Below, one piece after another: positions 10,649-21,074 of a stretch of 64,000 bases of DNA. Below the pieces are notes generated by a model. The model made no database searches and was not told the DNA's origin. It saw nothing but the letters and a program-made list of their open reading frames with translations. The position numbers and the translations under genes were made by a program. Location: NCBI RefSeq assembly GCF_000771745.2, contig NZ_JPSL02000040.1, positions 536,001 to 600,000 on the forward strand, written 5' to 3'. This DNA comes from Thermus filiformis. GTDB lineage: Bacteria > Deinococcota > Deinococci > Deinococcales > Thermaceae. Numbering within the stretch: the stretch's first letter is position 1; each line of letters opens with the position of its first letter.

Positions 10649-11609
10649 ACAGGACCCGGGCCAGGTCTAAAAGGGCGCGCTGGATGTCCTTCTTCCGCTC
10701 CACCGCGTCCTTCAGGGGGGTGAGCTCCACCTCCCCCTCCACCTCCCCCACCATCACCCCGCTGGTGCCCCCCACGAGGGCCTCCACCGCCGCGGCCCCC
10801 AGGCGGCTCGCCAGGATGCGGTCCTTGGCCGTGGGGCTCCCTCCCCGCTGGATGTGGCCCAGCACGGTCACCCGGGCCTCCACCTCCGCGTGGGAGCGGA
10901 TGGCCCGCAAAAGCCCCTCCGCTCCCCCGGGGTAGGCCCCCTCCGCCACCACGACGATGGAGCTGGTCTTGCCCCGGCGCTGGGACTCCAGAAGCACCTC
11001 CGCCACCGCCCTCGGGTCCACGGGGGCCTCCGGCAGGGCGATGACCTCCGCCCCCCCGGCGATCCCCACGTCCAGGGCGATGAACCCTGAGTTCCGCCCC
11101 ATCACCTCTATGAGGAAGACCCGCTCGTGGCTCGCCGCCGTGTCCCGGATGCGGTCAATGGCCTCCAGGGCGGTGTTGACCGCGGTGTCAAACCCGATGG
11201 TGTAGTCGGTGCCGTAGAGGTCGTTGTCAATCGTCCCCGGGACCCCCACCACCGGGAGGCGGAACTCCTCTATGAGGCGCATCGCCCCCCGGAAGGTCCC
11301 GTCCCCCCCGATGGCCACCAGGCCCTCTATGCCCGCCTGTTGGAGGTTCTCGTAGGCCTTCTTCCGCCCCTCCTCGGTCATGAAGGCCTGGCTGCGGGCC
11401 GTGAGGAGGACCGTCCCACCCCGTTGCAAGATGTTGGCCACGTCCCTCGGCCCCAGGGGGAGGAACTCCCCCTGGATCATCCCCGCGTACCCGCGGCGGA
11501 TGCCGACCACCTCGAGGCCCAGCACCGCCGCCTGCCGCACCACGGCCCGGATGGCCGCGTTCATCCCGGGGGCGTCTCCCCCGGAGGTGAAGACTCCGAT
11601 CCGCTTCAT
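10641..11609 (-). CDS. pfkA: 6-phosphofructokinase (ATP-dependent, PfkA type)
   Basis: A 322-aa glycolytic kinase phosphorylating fructose 6-phosphate. The ATP-binding segments are FTSGGDAPGMNAAIRA at the N-terminus and IGGDGTFRGA. The catalytic motif is GVPGTIDNDLYGTDYTIGFDTA, with the substrate site VMGRNSG and GHIQRGGSPTA further on. The start ATG at 11609 overlaps the rsmI stop by 4 nt (ATGA), so pfkA is the last gene of a minus-strand operon. Confidence 0.96.
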   Translation of the reverse strand: MKRIGVFTSGGDAPGMNAAIRAVVRQAAVLGLEVVGIRRGYAGMIQGEFLPLGPRDVANILQRGGTVLLTARSQAFMTEEGRKKAYENLQQAGIEGLVAIGGDGTFRGAMRLIEEFRLPVVGVPGTIDNDLYGTDYTIGFDTAVNTALEAIDRIRDTAASHERVFLIEVMGRNSGFIALDVGIAGGAEVIALPEAPVDPRAVAEVLLESQRRGKTSSIVVVAEGAYPGGAEGLLRAIRSHAEVEARVTVLGHIQRGGSPTAKDRILASRLGAAAVEALVGGTSGVMVGEVEGEVELTPLKDAVERKKDIQRALLDLARVLSI

Positions 11610-12394
11610 TCCTCCTCCAGTGAAAGGCGGTAGGCCTCGTTCCGGCCTACCCCCGCCTGCAAAAGCGCCTCCCTCAGCGCCTTGCCCTTTAGCCCCTGCG
11701 CCCTCAAGGCCCGGGCCAGGGCCTGGGCGTCCAAGGCGTCTTCCCGCCAGGGGGCGAGGACCAAAACGAACTCCCCCCGGGGGGTTTGGAAGTGATTCAG
11801 GGCCTCCTCGAGGCTTCCCCGGAAGACCTCCTCGTGGAGCTTGGTGAGCTCCCGGGCCACCGCCACCGGGTGGCCGGGGCCGTAAAGCCCGGCCAGCTCC
11901 TCCAGGGTTTTTCGGAGCCGGTGGGGGGACTCGTACAAGACCGCGGTCCGCCCCTCCCTCTTCAGCTGCTCCATCCGCTCCTTTCGCTCCTTTCCCCCTT
12001 TGGGCAGGAACCCCTCGAAGGTAAACCGGTGGGTGGGGAAGCCAGAGAGGATGAGAGCGGGCAGAAAGGCGGTGGGTCCAGGAAGCGCTTCCACATCCCA
12101 CCCCCATTCTAAGGCCATCCGCACCAGCTCCGCCCCGGGGTCGGAGACCCCCGGGGTGCCCGCGTCCGTGGCGTAGGCCACGTGGGCGTAGGGGGCGAGG
12201 ACCTCCTTGGCCCGGTGGAGGGTGTGCTGGTCCAGGCGGAGGAGGGGCTTCTGGATCCCGTAGTGGTGGAGGAGAAACCCCGTGCGCCGGGTGTCCTCGC
12301 AGGCCACCGCCTCCACCTCCCGGAAGACCTCCAGGGCCCTCAGGGTGATGTCCTTGAGGTTGCCGATGGGGGTGGGGACGAGGACGAGGCGCAT
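11606..12394 (-). CDS. rsmI: 16S rRNA (cytidine(1402)-2'-O)-methyltransferase RsmI
   Basis: A 262-aa tetrapyrrole-methylase-fold protein. LVLVPTPIGNLKDITLRALEV and EDTRRTGFLLHHYGI at the N-terminus, ATDAGTPGVSDPG and LPGPTAFLPALILSGFPTH are typical of RsmI (YraL). It methylates the ribose of C1402 in the 30S decoding centre. It begins 1 nt after the stop of the zinc-ribbon gene and overlaps pfkA by 4 nt. No ribosome-binding site of its own is needed if translation is coupled. Confidence 0.93.
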   Translation of the reverse strand: MRLVLVPTPIGNLKDITLRALEVFREVEAVACEDTRRTGFLLHHYGIQKPLLRLDQHTLHRAKEVLAPYAHVAYATDAGTPGVSDPGAELVRMALEWGWDVEALPGPTAFLPALILSGFPTHRFTFEGFLPKGGKERKERMEQLKREGRTAVLYESPHRLRKTLEELAGLYGPGHPVAVARELTKLHEEVFRGSLEEALNHFQTPRGEFVLVLAPWREDALDAQALARALRAQGLKGKALREALLQAGVGRNEAYRLSLEEE

Positions 12395-12395
12395 C

Positions 12396-12899
12396 CTAGC
12401 GCCTCAGGAAGGGGCGCAGGTAGGCCAGGGCCTTGCGGAAGGGGAAGGCGTAGACCGAGCCCGAGGGAAGGGTGAACTCGAGGAGGTCCGGGGCCCCCTG
12501 GAAGAGAATGCGGCGCAGGAGGAGGACCCCCTCCTCCGCGGCCACCTCGGCGCTCACGTAGTCGGGCTCGAGGTTGGGCTCGTCCTCCGCCTCCTTGGGG
12601 GGCTCCTCCCCCACCCCCTCCTCCAGGCGGGCCAGGGCCTCCGCCAGCTCGAGGCGGTCCACCCTTACAGGCTCCTCCTCCTCGCCGAAGACCAAAAGGA
12701 CCTCCTCCCCTTCTCCGAAGGCCCAAAGCCCCTCCAGGGGCTCAAACCCCTCCTCGGGGTAGGCGACGACCTCCAGGCGCAGGTCCCCCCGGGAAGAGAG
12801 GGCCGCCTTGAGGGTGGCCCCGCAGGCCTCGCAGTCCAGCACCTCCCCCGGCTTTACCTCCTCCAGCTCCAAAGGCTCCCCGCACACGGGACAAACCAT
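12396..12899 (-). CDS. Zinc-ribbon protein of unknown function, LysW-like N-terminus
   Basis: A 167-aa acidic protein. The N-terminal 35 residues carry two CxxC pairs, Cys3/Cys6 in VCPVCGEPLELEEV and Cys23/Cys26 in DCEACGATL, an arrangement resembling the small carrier protein LysW and other zinc ribbons. The rest is rich in Glu and Leu with no domain I recognise. A GGAGGAGG site precedes ATG 12899. It sits between ppa and rsmI. A LysW-type C-terminal Glu-Trp-Gly tail is absent (it ends FLRR), so an amino-group carrier role is not supported. Confidence 0.75.
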   Translation of the reverse strand: MVCPVCGEPLELEEVKPGEVLDCEACGATLKAALSSRGDLRLEVVAYPEEGFEPLEGLWAFGEGEEVLLVFGEEEEPVRVDRLELAEALARLEEGVGEEPPKEAEDEPNLEPDYVSAEVAAEEGVLLLRRILFQGAPDLLEFTLPSGSVYAFPFRKALAYLRPFLRR

Positions 12900-12957
12900 A
12901 CCGGCCTCCTCCTTTCCTCACCCACCTGCCCCCCGGCTCAACCGGGGCCCCTTGGCC

Positions 12958-13485
12958 TCAGGCCCCGTACCGGGCGATGCAGGCCCGGACCTCTTCCAGC
13001 GCCGCGGCCCGGTCCTTGAACCCGGTGACCCTGACCCACTTGCCCTTCTTGGCCTCCAGGGCCTTGTAGGTCTCAAAGAAGTTCTGGATCTCCTGCTTGA
13101 CCCCCTCGGGCACGTCCTGGATGTCCCGGATATGGTCCAGGCGCGGGTCCTCGTGGACCACCCCGATGATCTTGGCGTCCCCGCCCTTCTCGTCCTCCAT
13201 GAGGAGGAGGCCCACCACCCGCACCTCCACCACCACACCCGGCAGGAGGGGGTAGGTGGAGAGGACGATGCCGTCTAAGGGATCCCCGTCCTCCGCCAGG
13301 GTGGAGGGGATGAAGCCGTAGTCCCCGGGGTAGAACTGGGCCCCCGGGAGGACCCGGTCCAGCTTGATGGCCTCGAGGTCGGGGTCGTACTCGTACTTGT
13401 TCCCCGAGCCCTTGGAGACCTCTATGACCATGTGCACCACCTCGGGGGCCTTGTCGCCTACGGGAAGCTTCTTCAGGTTCGCCAT
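12958..13485 (-). CDS. ppa: Inorganic pyrophosphatase (family I)
   Basis: A 175-aa enzyme, the same length as T. thermophilus PPase and clearly very similar. It hydrolyses pyrophosphate released by biosynthetic reactions. EVSKGSGNKYEYD, FYPGDYGFIPSTLAEDGDPLD and VHEDPRLDHI contain the usual lysine, tyrosine and metal-binding aspartates. The -10 sequence TATAAT sits 9 nt before the ATG and overlaps the stop codon of the upstream phosphodiesterase gene, so ppa has its own promoter inside the operon. Confidence 0.96.
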   Translation of the reverse strand: MANLKKLPVGDKAPEVVHMVIEVSKGSGNKYEYDPDLEAIKLDRVLPGAQFYPGDYGFIPSTLAEDGDPLDGIVLSTYPLLPGVVVEVRVVGLLLMEDEKGGDAKIIGVVHEDPRLDHIRDIQDVPEGVKQEIQNFFETYKALEAKKGKWVRVTGFKDRAAALEEVRACIARYGA

Positions 13486-13494
13486 ACCGCCCCC

Positions 13495-13500
13495 ATTATA
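13495..13500 (-). promoter_or_regulatory. -10 element of an internal ppa promoter
   Basis: A perfect TATAAT on the minus strand starts 9 nt before the ppa ATG and includes the TAA stop of the upstream gene. No good -35 is seen at 17 bp (TCATCA). The mRNA would be leaderless or nearly so. Confidence 0.45.
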
Positions 13501-14122
13501 AAAACCCCGCCAGGTCGGTGATGAGGGCGTCCACGCCAAAGCGGGCGAGCTCCTCCATCCGGGCGGGGTCGTTCACCGTCCAGGCCGCCACCTTGTGCCT
13601 CCTCTTGAGGCTTCGCACCCGCTCCTCGGTCAGGAGCCCCGCCTCGGGGTGGACCCAGTCCACACCCAGGCAGGGGACCAGATCAAACCCCTCCTCCACC
13701 TCCAGCAAAAACCCCAGGGGGATCCGGGGGTCCAGGCGCCTCAGCCGGAGGAGGGCGAAGGGGTCAAAGGAGCTCACCCAGATCCTCTCCAGGGAAAAGC
13801 GGGAAAGGAGCTCGGCCAAAACCTTCTCCCGCCCGTCCGAGGGGGGGAGGCTCTTGAGCTCCACGTTCACGTACGCCCCTTGCAGCTGGGAGAGGACCTC
13901 CTCGAGGCGGGGGATGTAGGGGGGGAGGTCCGAGGAGGCCCAAAAGGAGAGGGGCCGGCCCTCGAGGGTGAAGTCGTGGTGGACCACCAGGACCCCGTCC
14001 CTCGTCATCTGCACGTCCAGCTCCACCCCGTCCATCCCCTTCTCCAGGGCCAAACGGAAGGCCTCCAGGGTGTTTTCCCGCGCCAGGCGGGGGGCGCCCC
14101 GGTGACCGAGTAGAAGCGGCAT
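13496..14122 (-). CDS. Glycerophosphodiester phosphodiesterase
   Basis: A 208-aa GDPD-family TIM barrel hydrolysing deacylated phospholipids to glycerol 3-phosphate and an alcohol. [19 protein letters not shown] holds the catalytic His-Arg and Asn, and [19 protein letters not shown] the metal-binding Glu/Asp and second His. NVELK and the ending [11 protein letters not shown] are also family-typical. No signal peptide is visible, so it should be cytosolic. A TACACT hexamer 5 nt before the ATG suggests a leaderless promoter overlapping that of the divergent gene at 14144. Confidence 0.92.
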   Translation of the reverse strand: MPLLLGHRGAPRLARENTLEAFRLALEKGMDGVELDVQMTRDGVLVVHHDFTLEGRPLSFWASSDLPPYIPRLEEVLSQLQGAYVNVELKSLPPSDGREKVLAELLSRFSLERIWVSSFDPFALLRLRRLDPRIPLGFLLEVEEGFDLVPCLGVDWVHPEAGLLTEERVRSLKRRHKVAAWTVNDPARMEELARFGVDALITDLAGFL

Positions 14123-14127
14123 GCCTC

Positions 14128-14137
14128 AGTGTACAAT
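14128..14137. promoter_or_regulatory. Overlapping divergent -10 elements (GDPD gene / gene at 14144)
   Basis: The minus-strand TACACT (14133-14128) lies 5 nt before the phosphodiesterase ATG. The plus-strand TACAAT (14132-14137) lies 6 nt before the ATG at 14144. They share 2 bp. The best -35 candidate is TTCATA at 16 bp for the minus strand. Confidence 0.45.
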
Positions 14138-14143
14138 GGTCCC

Positions 14144-14800
14144 ATGGACTATGAAGATACGCTCCGCGCCCTAAAGGAGGTGACCCTGGCCGAGCTCAAG
14201 GGGCCGGGGGGCCTTCTGGCGGTGACCGAGGAGGACCTGATTTTCATAGACGATTCCGGCGTGCAAAGGCTGGGCCTGGCCTCCATCAAGCGCATCACCC
14301 GCGGGGAGGGGGGGAAGGTGGCGGTGCTGGGGGAGGAGGGCGGCCTGGAGATCCCCCTTAGGGCCTTCCCCGTGGACGAGCTCCGCCTCTTCCTGGAGGG
14401 GCTCAGGACCCACGTGGCCCGGGCCAAGCGCAGGACCGTTCCCCCGGCCCCCGAGGCCCCGAGGCCCCGGGAGGGGGCGGTCGCCGAGCCTCCCCCGCCT
14501 CCTCCACCTCCTCCGGCCGAGCCCTCGAGGCCAAGCCCCAAGGAGGAGCCGAGGCTCGAGGCCAGGGGGCCCGTCTGGGAGGAGGAAGCCCCCCCGGCCC
14601 CCAAGCCCCCAGCTCAGGAGCGCCGCCAGGGAAACCCTTTGGCCCTTCTGAGCCGCCTCCTCGCCCTCCTGAGCCTGGCTTACGGCCTGGGCTTCGCCCT
14701 CCTCAACCCCGTGGACCTCTGGGTCCAGCTGGGGGTGGTCCTGGCCAGCCTCAACTTCTCCGTCCTGCTCTGGTCCTCTGGCTCCTCGCGGTCCTCCTAG
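14144..14800 (+). CDS. Proline-rich membrane protein of unknown function
   Basis: A 218-aa protein. Residues 1-95 form a small alpha/beta domain (FIDDSGVQRLGLASIKRITR and following) that could be PH-like or a bacterial SHOCT/bPH-type module. This is a guess from pattern only. Residues about 100-165 are Pro/Glu-rich, with nine consecutive prolines. The C-terminal 55 residues have two membrane helices (LLSRLLALLSLAYGLGFALL and WVQLGVVLASLNFSVLLW). The domain would sit in the cytoplasm on a flexible stalk. The next frame, comEA, begins inside or just after this gene, and the two ends overlap if comEA starts at 14770. Confidence 0.8.
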   Translation: MDYEDTLRALKEVTLAELKGPGGLLAVTEEDLIFIDDSGVQRLGLASIKRITRGEGGKVAVLGEEGGLEIPLRAFPVDELRLFLEGLRTHVARAKRRTVPPAPEAPRPREGAVAEPPPPPPPPPAEPSRPSPKEEPRLEARGPVWEEEAPPAPKPPAQERRQGNPLALLSRLLALLSLAYGLGFALLNPVDLWVQLGVVLASLNFSVLLWSSGSSRSS

Positions 14801-15069
14801 CGGGCGGCGCCGCCCTCTACCCCAAGCTCGCCCCCAGGCCCTTGGAGGTAGAGGTCCTCTACCGCCGGGAGGCCCAGGAGGAGGTGACCGGCCCCCTCTC
14901 CCTCAACCAGGCCAGCCTGGAGGAGCTGGAGCGCCTCCCGGGAATCGGCCCCACCCTGGCCAGGCGGATCGTGGAAAACCGGCCCTACCAAAGGGTAGAG
15001 GACCTCCTGCGGGTGCGGGGGATCGGTCCGGCCACCCTGGAGCGCCTGCGCCCCTATGTCCGCCCCTGA
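14770..15069 (+). CDS. comEA: ComEA-type competence DNA receptor
   Basis: A helix-hairpin-helix protein that binds incoming double-stranded DNA outside the membrane and passes it to ComEC. The last 55 residues carry two HhH motifs, LERLPGIGPTLARRI and LLRVRGIGPATLERL. Upstream in frame is a good membrane anchor (LVLWLLAVLLAGGAAL) followed by a short linker, as expected. No ATG, GTG or TTG precedes the anchor. The only usual start is TTG 14842, which would delete it. I chose CTG 14770, which begins the anchor and gives 99 aa. A -1 frameshift from the upstream gene is the alternative. The stop overlaps comEC. Confidence 0.8.
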   Translation: MVLWLLAVLLAGGAALYPKLAPRPLEVEVLYRREAQEEVTGPLSLNQASLEELERLPGIGPTLARRIVENRPYQRVEDLLRVRGIGPATLERLRPYVRP

Positions 15070-16789
15070 GCGGCTGGGCCTCAGCCTGGGCCTGGGGGCC
15101 CTCTTCGGCGGCCTGGCCCTGGTCCATCCCCTGGGCCTTCTGGGAGGGGTCCTGGGGGTTTACCTCCGCCTCCCCTTCCTGGTGGGGTTCGCCCTCGTCC
15201 TCCTGAGGGGGCTCCTCCTTCCCCTCCCCGAGCCGCCCCCGGGCCCCCTGGAGGTGGAAGGGGTGGTGCGGCAGGGCCTCCTGCGCGCCCCGGAAGGGGT
15301 GTTTCACGTGAAACCTCCCCTGGAGGACGGGGTCTACCGCCTGCGGGGCCGCGTCCGCCCCCCGGACCCCCCTCGGCTTCCCGGGGGCCTGGACGAGCGG
15401 GCGTGGCTCCTCGGGCGGGGGGTCCGGGCGGTGCTCGAGGTGGAGCGGGTGCTGGAAAGGACCCCGGTCCCGGACGGACGGGAGGCCTTCCGGGCCCGGC
15501 TCCGGGAGGGCCTTTCCCCCCGCGTGGCCCGGGTCATGGAGGCCCTGACCCTGGGGGACAAGCGGGGCCTAGGGGACTACGCCGCCTTCCAGGAGGCGGG
15601 CCTGGCCCACGTCCTGGCCCTCTCCGGCCTCCACGTGGGGATCCTGGCCGCCTTCCTCGTCCTCCTCCTCTTCCCCCTGGGGCCTCCCCGGTACCTCCTC
15701 GCCCTCCTGGGCCTCCTCCTCTACCTGTTCCTGGCCGGACCCACCCCCTCCCTGGTCCGGGCCACCCTGATGGCCGGCCTCTCCCTCCTCGGCCTCTTCC
15801 TGGGGCTGGGGCGGGCCGGTCTCCTCTCCGCCCTAGGGGTGGCCTTCTTCCTGCAGGTCCTCCTCGCCCCCTGGTCCCTCCACAGCCTCGGCCTCCAGCT
15901 CTCCTACCTGGCCGTCCTGGGCATCGCCCTCCTCCTCCCCGCCCTCCCCCGGGCCCCAGGCATCCTGGGGCTGGTCCAGGGGGCCTTCTGGACCACCCTG
16001 GCCGCCCAGGCCCTGACCCTGCCCCTGCTCCTGCACCACTTCCACCTCCTCCCCCTCCTCTTTCCCCTGGCCAACCTCCTGGCCCTTCCCCTGGTGGCCC
16101 TCCTGGTCCCCCTGGGCTTCCTCAAGCTCCTCCTGGGCGGCCTCCTGGCGCTGCCGGTGGAGGGGGTGGCCCGGCTCCTCCTGGCCCTCACCCACCTCCT
16201 GGCCCAGGGGCCCCGCCTGGTCTGGGGGGAGGTCTCGCCGGCGGGGTTCGCCCTCTACTACCTGGGCCTCCTCCCCCTGCTCCTAGCCCTCCGCCGCCAG
16301 CTGGCCTGGGACCGGGCCCTCCTCCTGGCGAGCCTCCCCGCGGCCTTGAGCCTCCTCTCCGCCTGGCCAAAGCCGGTGGAGGCCTACCGGCTGGGCCAGG
16401 ACGCCTTCCTCTTCCGCCAGGGCCAGAGGGAGGTCCTCTTCCTGGGACAGCGGGAGGACCCGGAGGAGGTCGCCCGGGCCCTGCGGGCCCTAGGGGTGGG
16501 GGGGCTGGAGGTCCTCCTGGCGGAGGAGGGCCGGGAGCGCCCCCTGAGGCGGGCCCTGCCCGTGGGGGTGGTGGTGCGTCCGGGCCGGGAGGAGGCGGCC
16601 CTCCGCGTGGGAGGAATGGAGCTGGAGGTAACGCGGGAGGGCTGGACCCTCTCCTTCGCCGGGTACACCGCCCGGGGCGCGCCCCAGGGGGGGCCGGTGG
16701 AGGTGGCGGGCAGGGGCGGGAGCTGGACCCTGCCCCTAGGCATCAAGGGAGCGGCCTCCCTGAGGCTCCTTTTGGGCTACGACTGGTAG
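15056..16789 (+). CDS. comEC: ComEC/Rec2 competence DNA channel
   Basis: A 577-aa polytopic protein that transports single-stranded DNA across the inner membrane during natural transformation. The N-terminal soluble part includes an OB-like segment. The Competence domain starts near [34 protein letters not shown] and contains about eight further hydrophobic helices to residue 430. The C-terminal region (about 440-577) sits where many ComECs have a metallo-beta-lactamase-like domain, but the HxHxDH metal motif is not visible. The ATG overlaps comEA by 14 nt. The codons for VFHVKP at 15298-15315 include a parS palindrome. The 3' end overlaps parB by 13 nt. Confidence 0.93.
   Translation: MSAPERLGLSLGLGALFGGLALVHPLGLLGGVLGVYLRLPFLVGFALVLLRGLLLPLPEPPPGPLEVEGVVRQGLLRAPEGVFHVKPPLEDGVYRLRGRVRPPDPPRLPGGLDERAWLLGRGVRAVLEVERVLERTPVPDGREAFRARLREGLSPRVARVMEALTLGDKRGLGDYAAFQEAGLAHVLALSGLHVGILAAFLVLLLFPLGPPRYLLALLGLLLYLFLAGPTPSLVRATLMAGLSLLGLFLGLGRAGLLSALGVAFFLQVLLAPWSLHSLGLQLSYLAVLGIALLLPALPRAPGILGLVQGAFWTTLAAQALTLPLLLHHFHLLPLLFPLANLLALPLVALLVPLGFLKLLLGGLLALPVEGVARLLLALTHLLAQGPRLVWGEVSPAGFALYYLGLLPLLLALRRQLAWDRALLLASLPAALSLLSAWPKPVEAYRLGQDAFLFRQGQREVLFLGQREDPEEVARALRALGVGGLEVLLAEEGRERPLRRALPVGVVVRPGREEAALRVGGMELEVTREGWTLSFAGYTARGAPQGGPVEVAGRGGSWTLPLGIKGAASLRLLLGYDW
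15300..15315. promoter_or_regulatory. parS centromere site inside comEC
   Basis: TGTTTCACGTGAAACC matches the bacterial parS consensus TGTTTCACGTGAAACA at 15 of 16 positions, with a perfect 14-bp palindromic core (15301-15314). It lies about 1.5 kb from the end of parB and within the comEC coding sequence. Confidence 0.8.
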
Positions 16790-17574
16790 CCCAGCCGCTC
16801 CAGAAGCAGGGCCAGCTCCTCCTCGGAGGAGAACTCTATGACCAGCCGCCTCCTGGAAAGCCGCACCCTGAGCCCCAGGCTCTGGGAGAGGCGCTCGGCC
16901 AAGGCCTGGCGCTCGAGGTCGGGCTCCGGCCTCGGCCTTTGGACCTTCAGCCGCTCCACCTGACGCACGGAGAGGTCCTTGGACAGGATCTCGCTCAGGG
17001 CCCAAAGCCGCTCCCCCTCCGGGAGCATCAGGAGGGCCCGGGCGTGGCCGGGGGTGATCCGGCCCTCCTCCAGGGCCCTCAGGGCCTCCTCGGGGAGCTG
17101 GAGGAGCCTCAGGGCGTTGGCCACGGTGGAGCGGGCCTTCCCCACCCGCCTGGCCACCTCCTCCTGGGTCAGGCCCATCTCCAAAAGGCGCCGGTACCCC
17201 AGGGCCTCCTCCACCGGGGAGAGGTCCTCCCGCTGGAGGTTCTCCACCAGGGCAAGCTCCAAAGCCTCCCGGTCGGTCAGGTCCCGGATGAGGACGGGGA
17301 CCTCCCGTAGCCCCGCCTCCAGGGCCGCCCGGTAGCGGCGCTCCCCCGCCACCAGCTCGTACCCCTCCCCCTTGGGCCGGACCAGGAGGGGCTGGAGGAG
17401 CCCCTTCTCCCGGATGCTCTCCACCAGCTCCGAAAGCGCCTCCGGCCGGAAGCGGCGGCGGGGCTGGTTGGGGTTGGGCCGGATGAGTTCCAAGGGAAGC
17501 CGGGTCACCCCGGCCCCTCCCCGGGGCAGAAGGGCCTCCAGGCCCTTCCCCAGACCGCTAGGCTTCTTGGACAC
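16777..17574 (-). CDS. parB: Chromosome partitioning protein ParB (Spo0J)
   Basis: A 265-aa CTP-dependent DNA clamp that loads at parS. Order: an N-terminal ParA-activating tail ([18 protein letters not shown]); the ParB/Srx domain with NPNQPRRRF and the CTP-site arginine patch [30 protein letters not shown]; the HTH region [20 protein letters not shown] that reads parS; and a C-terminal dimerisation domain. It starts at GTG 17574, 17 nt inside parA, and its end overlaps convergent comEC. Two parS sites lie close by on either side of parAB. Confidence 0.96.
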   Translation of the reverse strand: MSKKPSGLGKGLEALLPRGGAGVTRLPLELIRPNPNQPRRRFRPEALSELVESIREKGLLQPLLVRPKGEGYELVAGERRYRAALEAGLREVPVLIRDLTDREALELALVENLQREDLSPVEEALGYRRLLEMGLTQEEVARRVGKARSTVANALRLLQLPEEALRALEEGRITPGHARALLMLPEGERLWALSEILSKDLSVRQVERLKVQRPRPEPDLERQALAERLSQSLGLRVRLSRRRLVIEFSSEEELALLLERLGYQS

Positions 17575-18298
17575 GGGCGATCACCTCCTCGGCCAGACGG
17601 CGGTAGGCGTGGGCCCCGCTCGAGGTGGGGGCGTGGCGCGAGATGGGCTGGCCAAAGCTCGGGGCCTCGGCCAGCCGGACGTTCCGGGGGACGACGGTCC
17701 AGAAGACCTTTTCCCCGAAGTGGGCCCGGAGGTTGGCCTCCACCTGCTGGGAAAGGAGGGTCCGGGGGTCGTACATGGTCAGGAGGATGCCCAGGACCCT
17801 CAGGCCGGGGTTCAGCCTGGCCCTCACCTCCTCCACCGTCTCCATCAGCCCCGCCACCCCCTCGAGGGCGTAGTACTCCGCCTGGACGGGGATGATGAGG
17901 CCCTGGGCGGCGGCGAGGACGTTCAGGGTCAGGGGGCCCAGGCTGGGCGGGGCGTCCAGGAGGATGAACTCGTACTCCTCGGCCCCCTCCAAGGCCCGTC
18001 TTAGGGCCAGGGGGTCCTGGGAGAGTTCCACCGTGGCCCCCACCAGACGGGGGGTGGCGGGCAGGAGGTCCAGGCCCGGAAGGGGCTCCACCAAGGCCTC
18101 CCGCAGGGGAAGGCCCTGGAGGACCTCGTACACCCCCAGCTCCGCCCGCACCCCCAGGCCGCTGGTGGCGTTGGCCTGGGGGTCCAGGTCCACCAGGAGG
18201 GTCCGCTTCCCGGCCTGGGCCAGGTAGGCGGCGAGGTTGAGGGCGGTGGTGGTCTTCCCCACCCCTCCCTTCTGGTTCACCACCCCGATACGCCGCAT
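17558..18298 (-). CDS. parA: Chromosome partitioning ATPase ParA (Soj)
   Basis: A 246-aa deviant-Walker ATPase. [21 protein letters not shown] is the P-loop with the signature lysine, [16 protein letters not shown] and [17 protein letters not shown] are the A' and B motifs. With ParB and parS it moves the replicated origin regions apart, and in some bacteria it regulates DnaA. The ATG at 18298 lies 4 nt after the rsmG stop, and parB follows with a 17-nt overlap. rsmG-parA-parB therefore look like one transcription unit. Confidence 0.96.
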   Translation of the reverse strand: MRRIGVVNQKGGVGKTTTALNLAAYLAQAGKRTLLVDLDPQANATSGLGVRAELGVYEVLQGLPLREALVEPLPGLDLLPATPRLVGATVELSQDPLALRRALEGAEEYEFILLDAPPSLGPLTLNVLAAAQGLIIPVQAEYYALEGVAGLMETVEEVRARLNPGLRVLGILLTMYDPRTLLSQQVEANLRAHFGEKVFWTVVPRNVRLAEAPSFGQPISRHAPTSSGAHAYRRLAEEVIARVQEA

Positions 18299-18302
18299 GG
18301 TT

Positions 18303-21000
<2,698 letters not shown>

Positions 21001-21074
21001 TTAAGCGCCTTCCTCGAGGCCCCGCAACACCCAGGACCCCCGCCGGGTAAAATGGGGGCCTGGGGGGATGCGCC

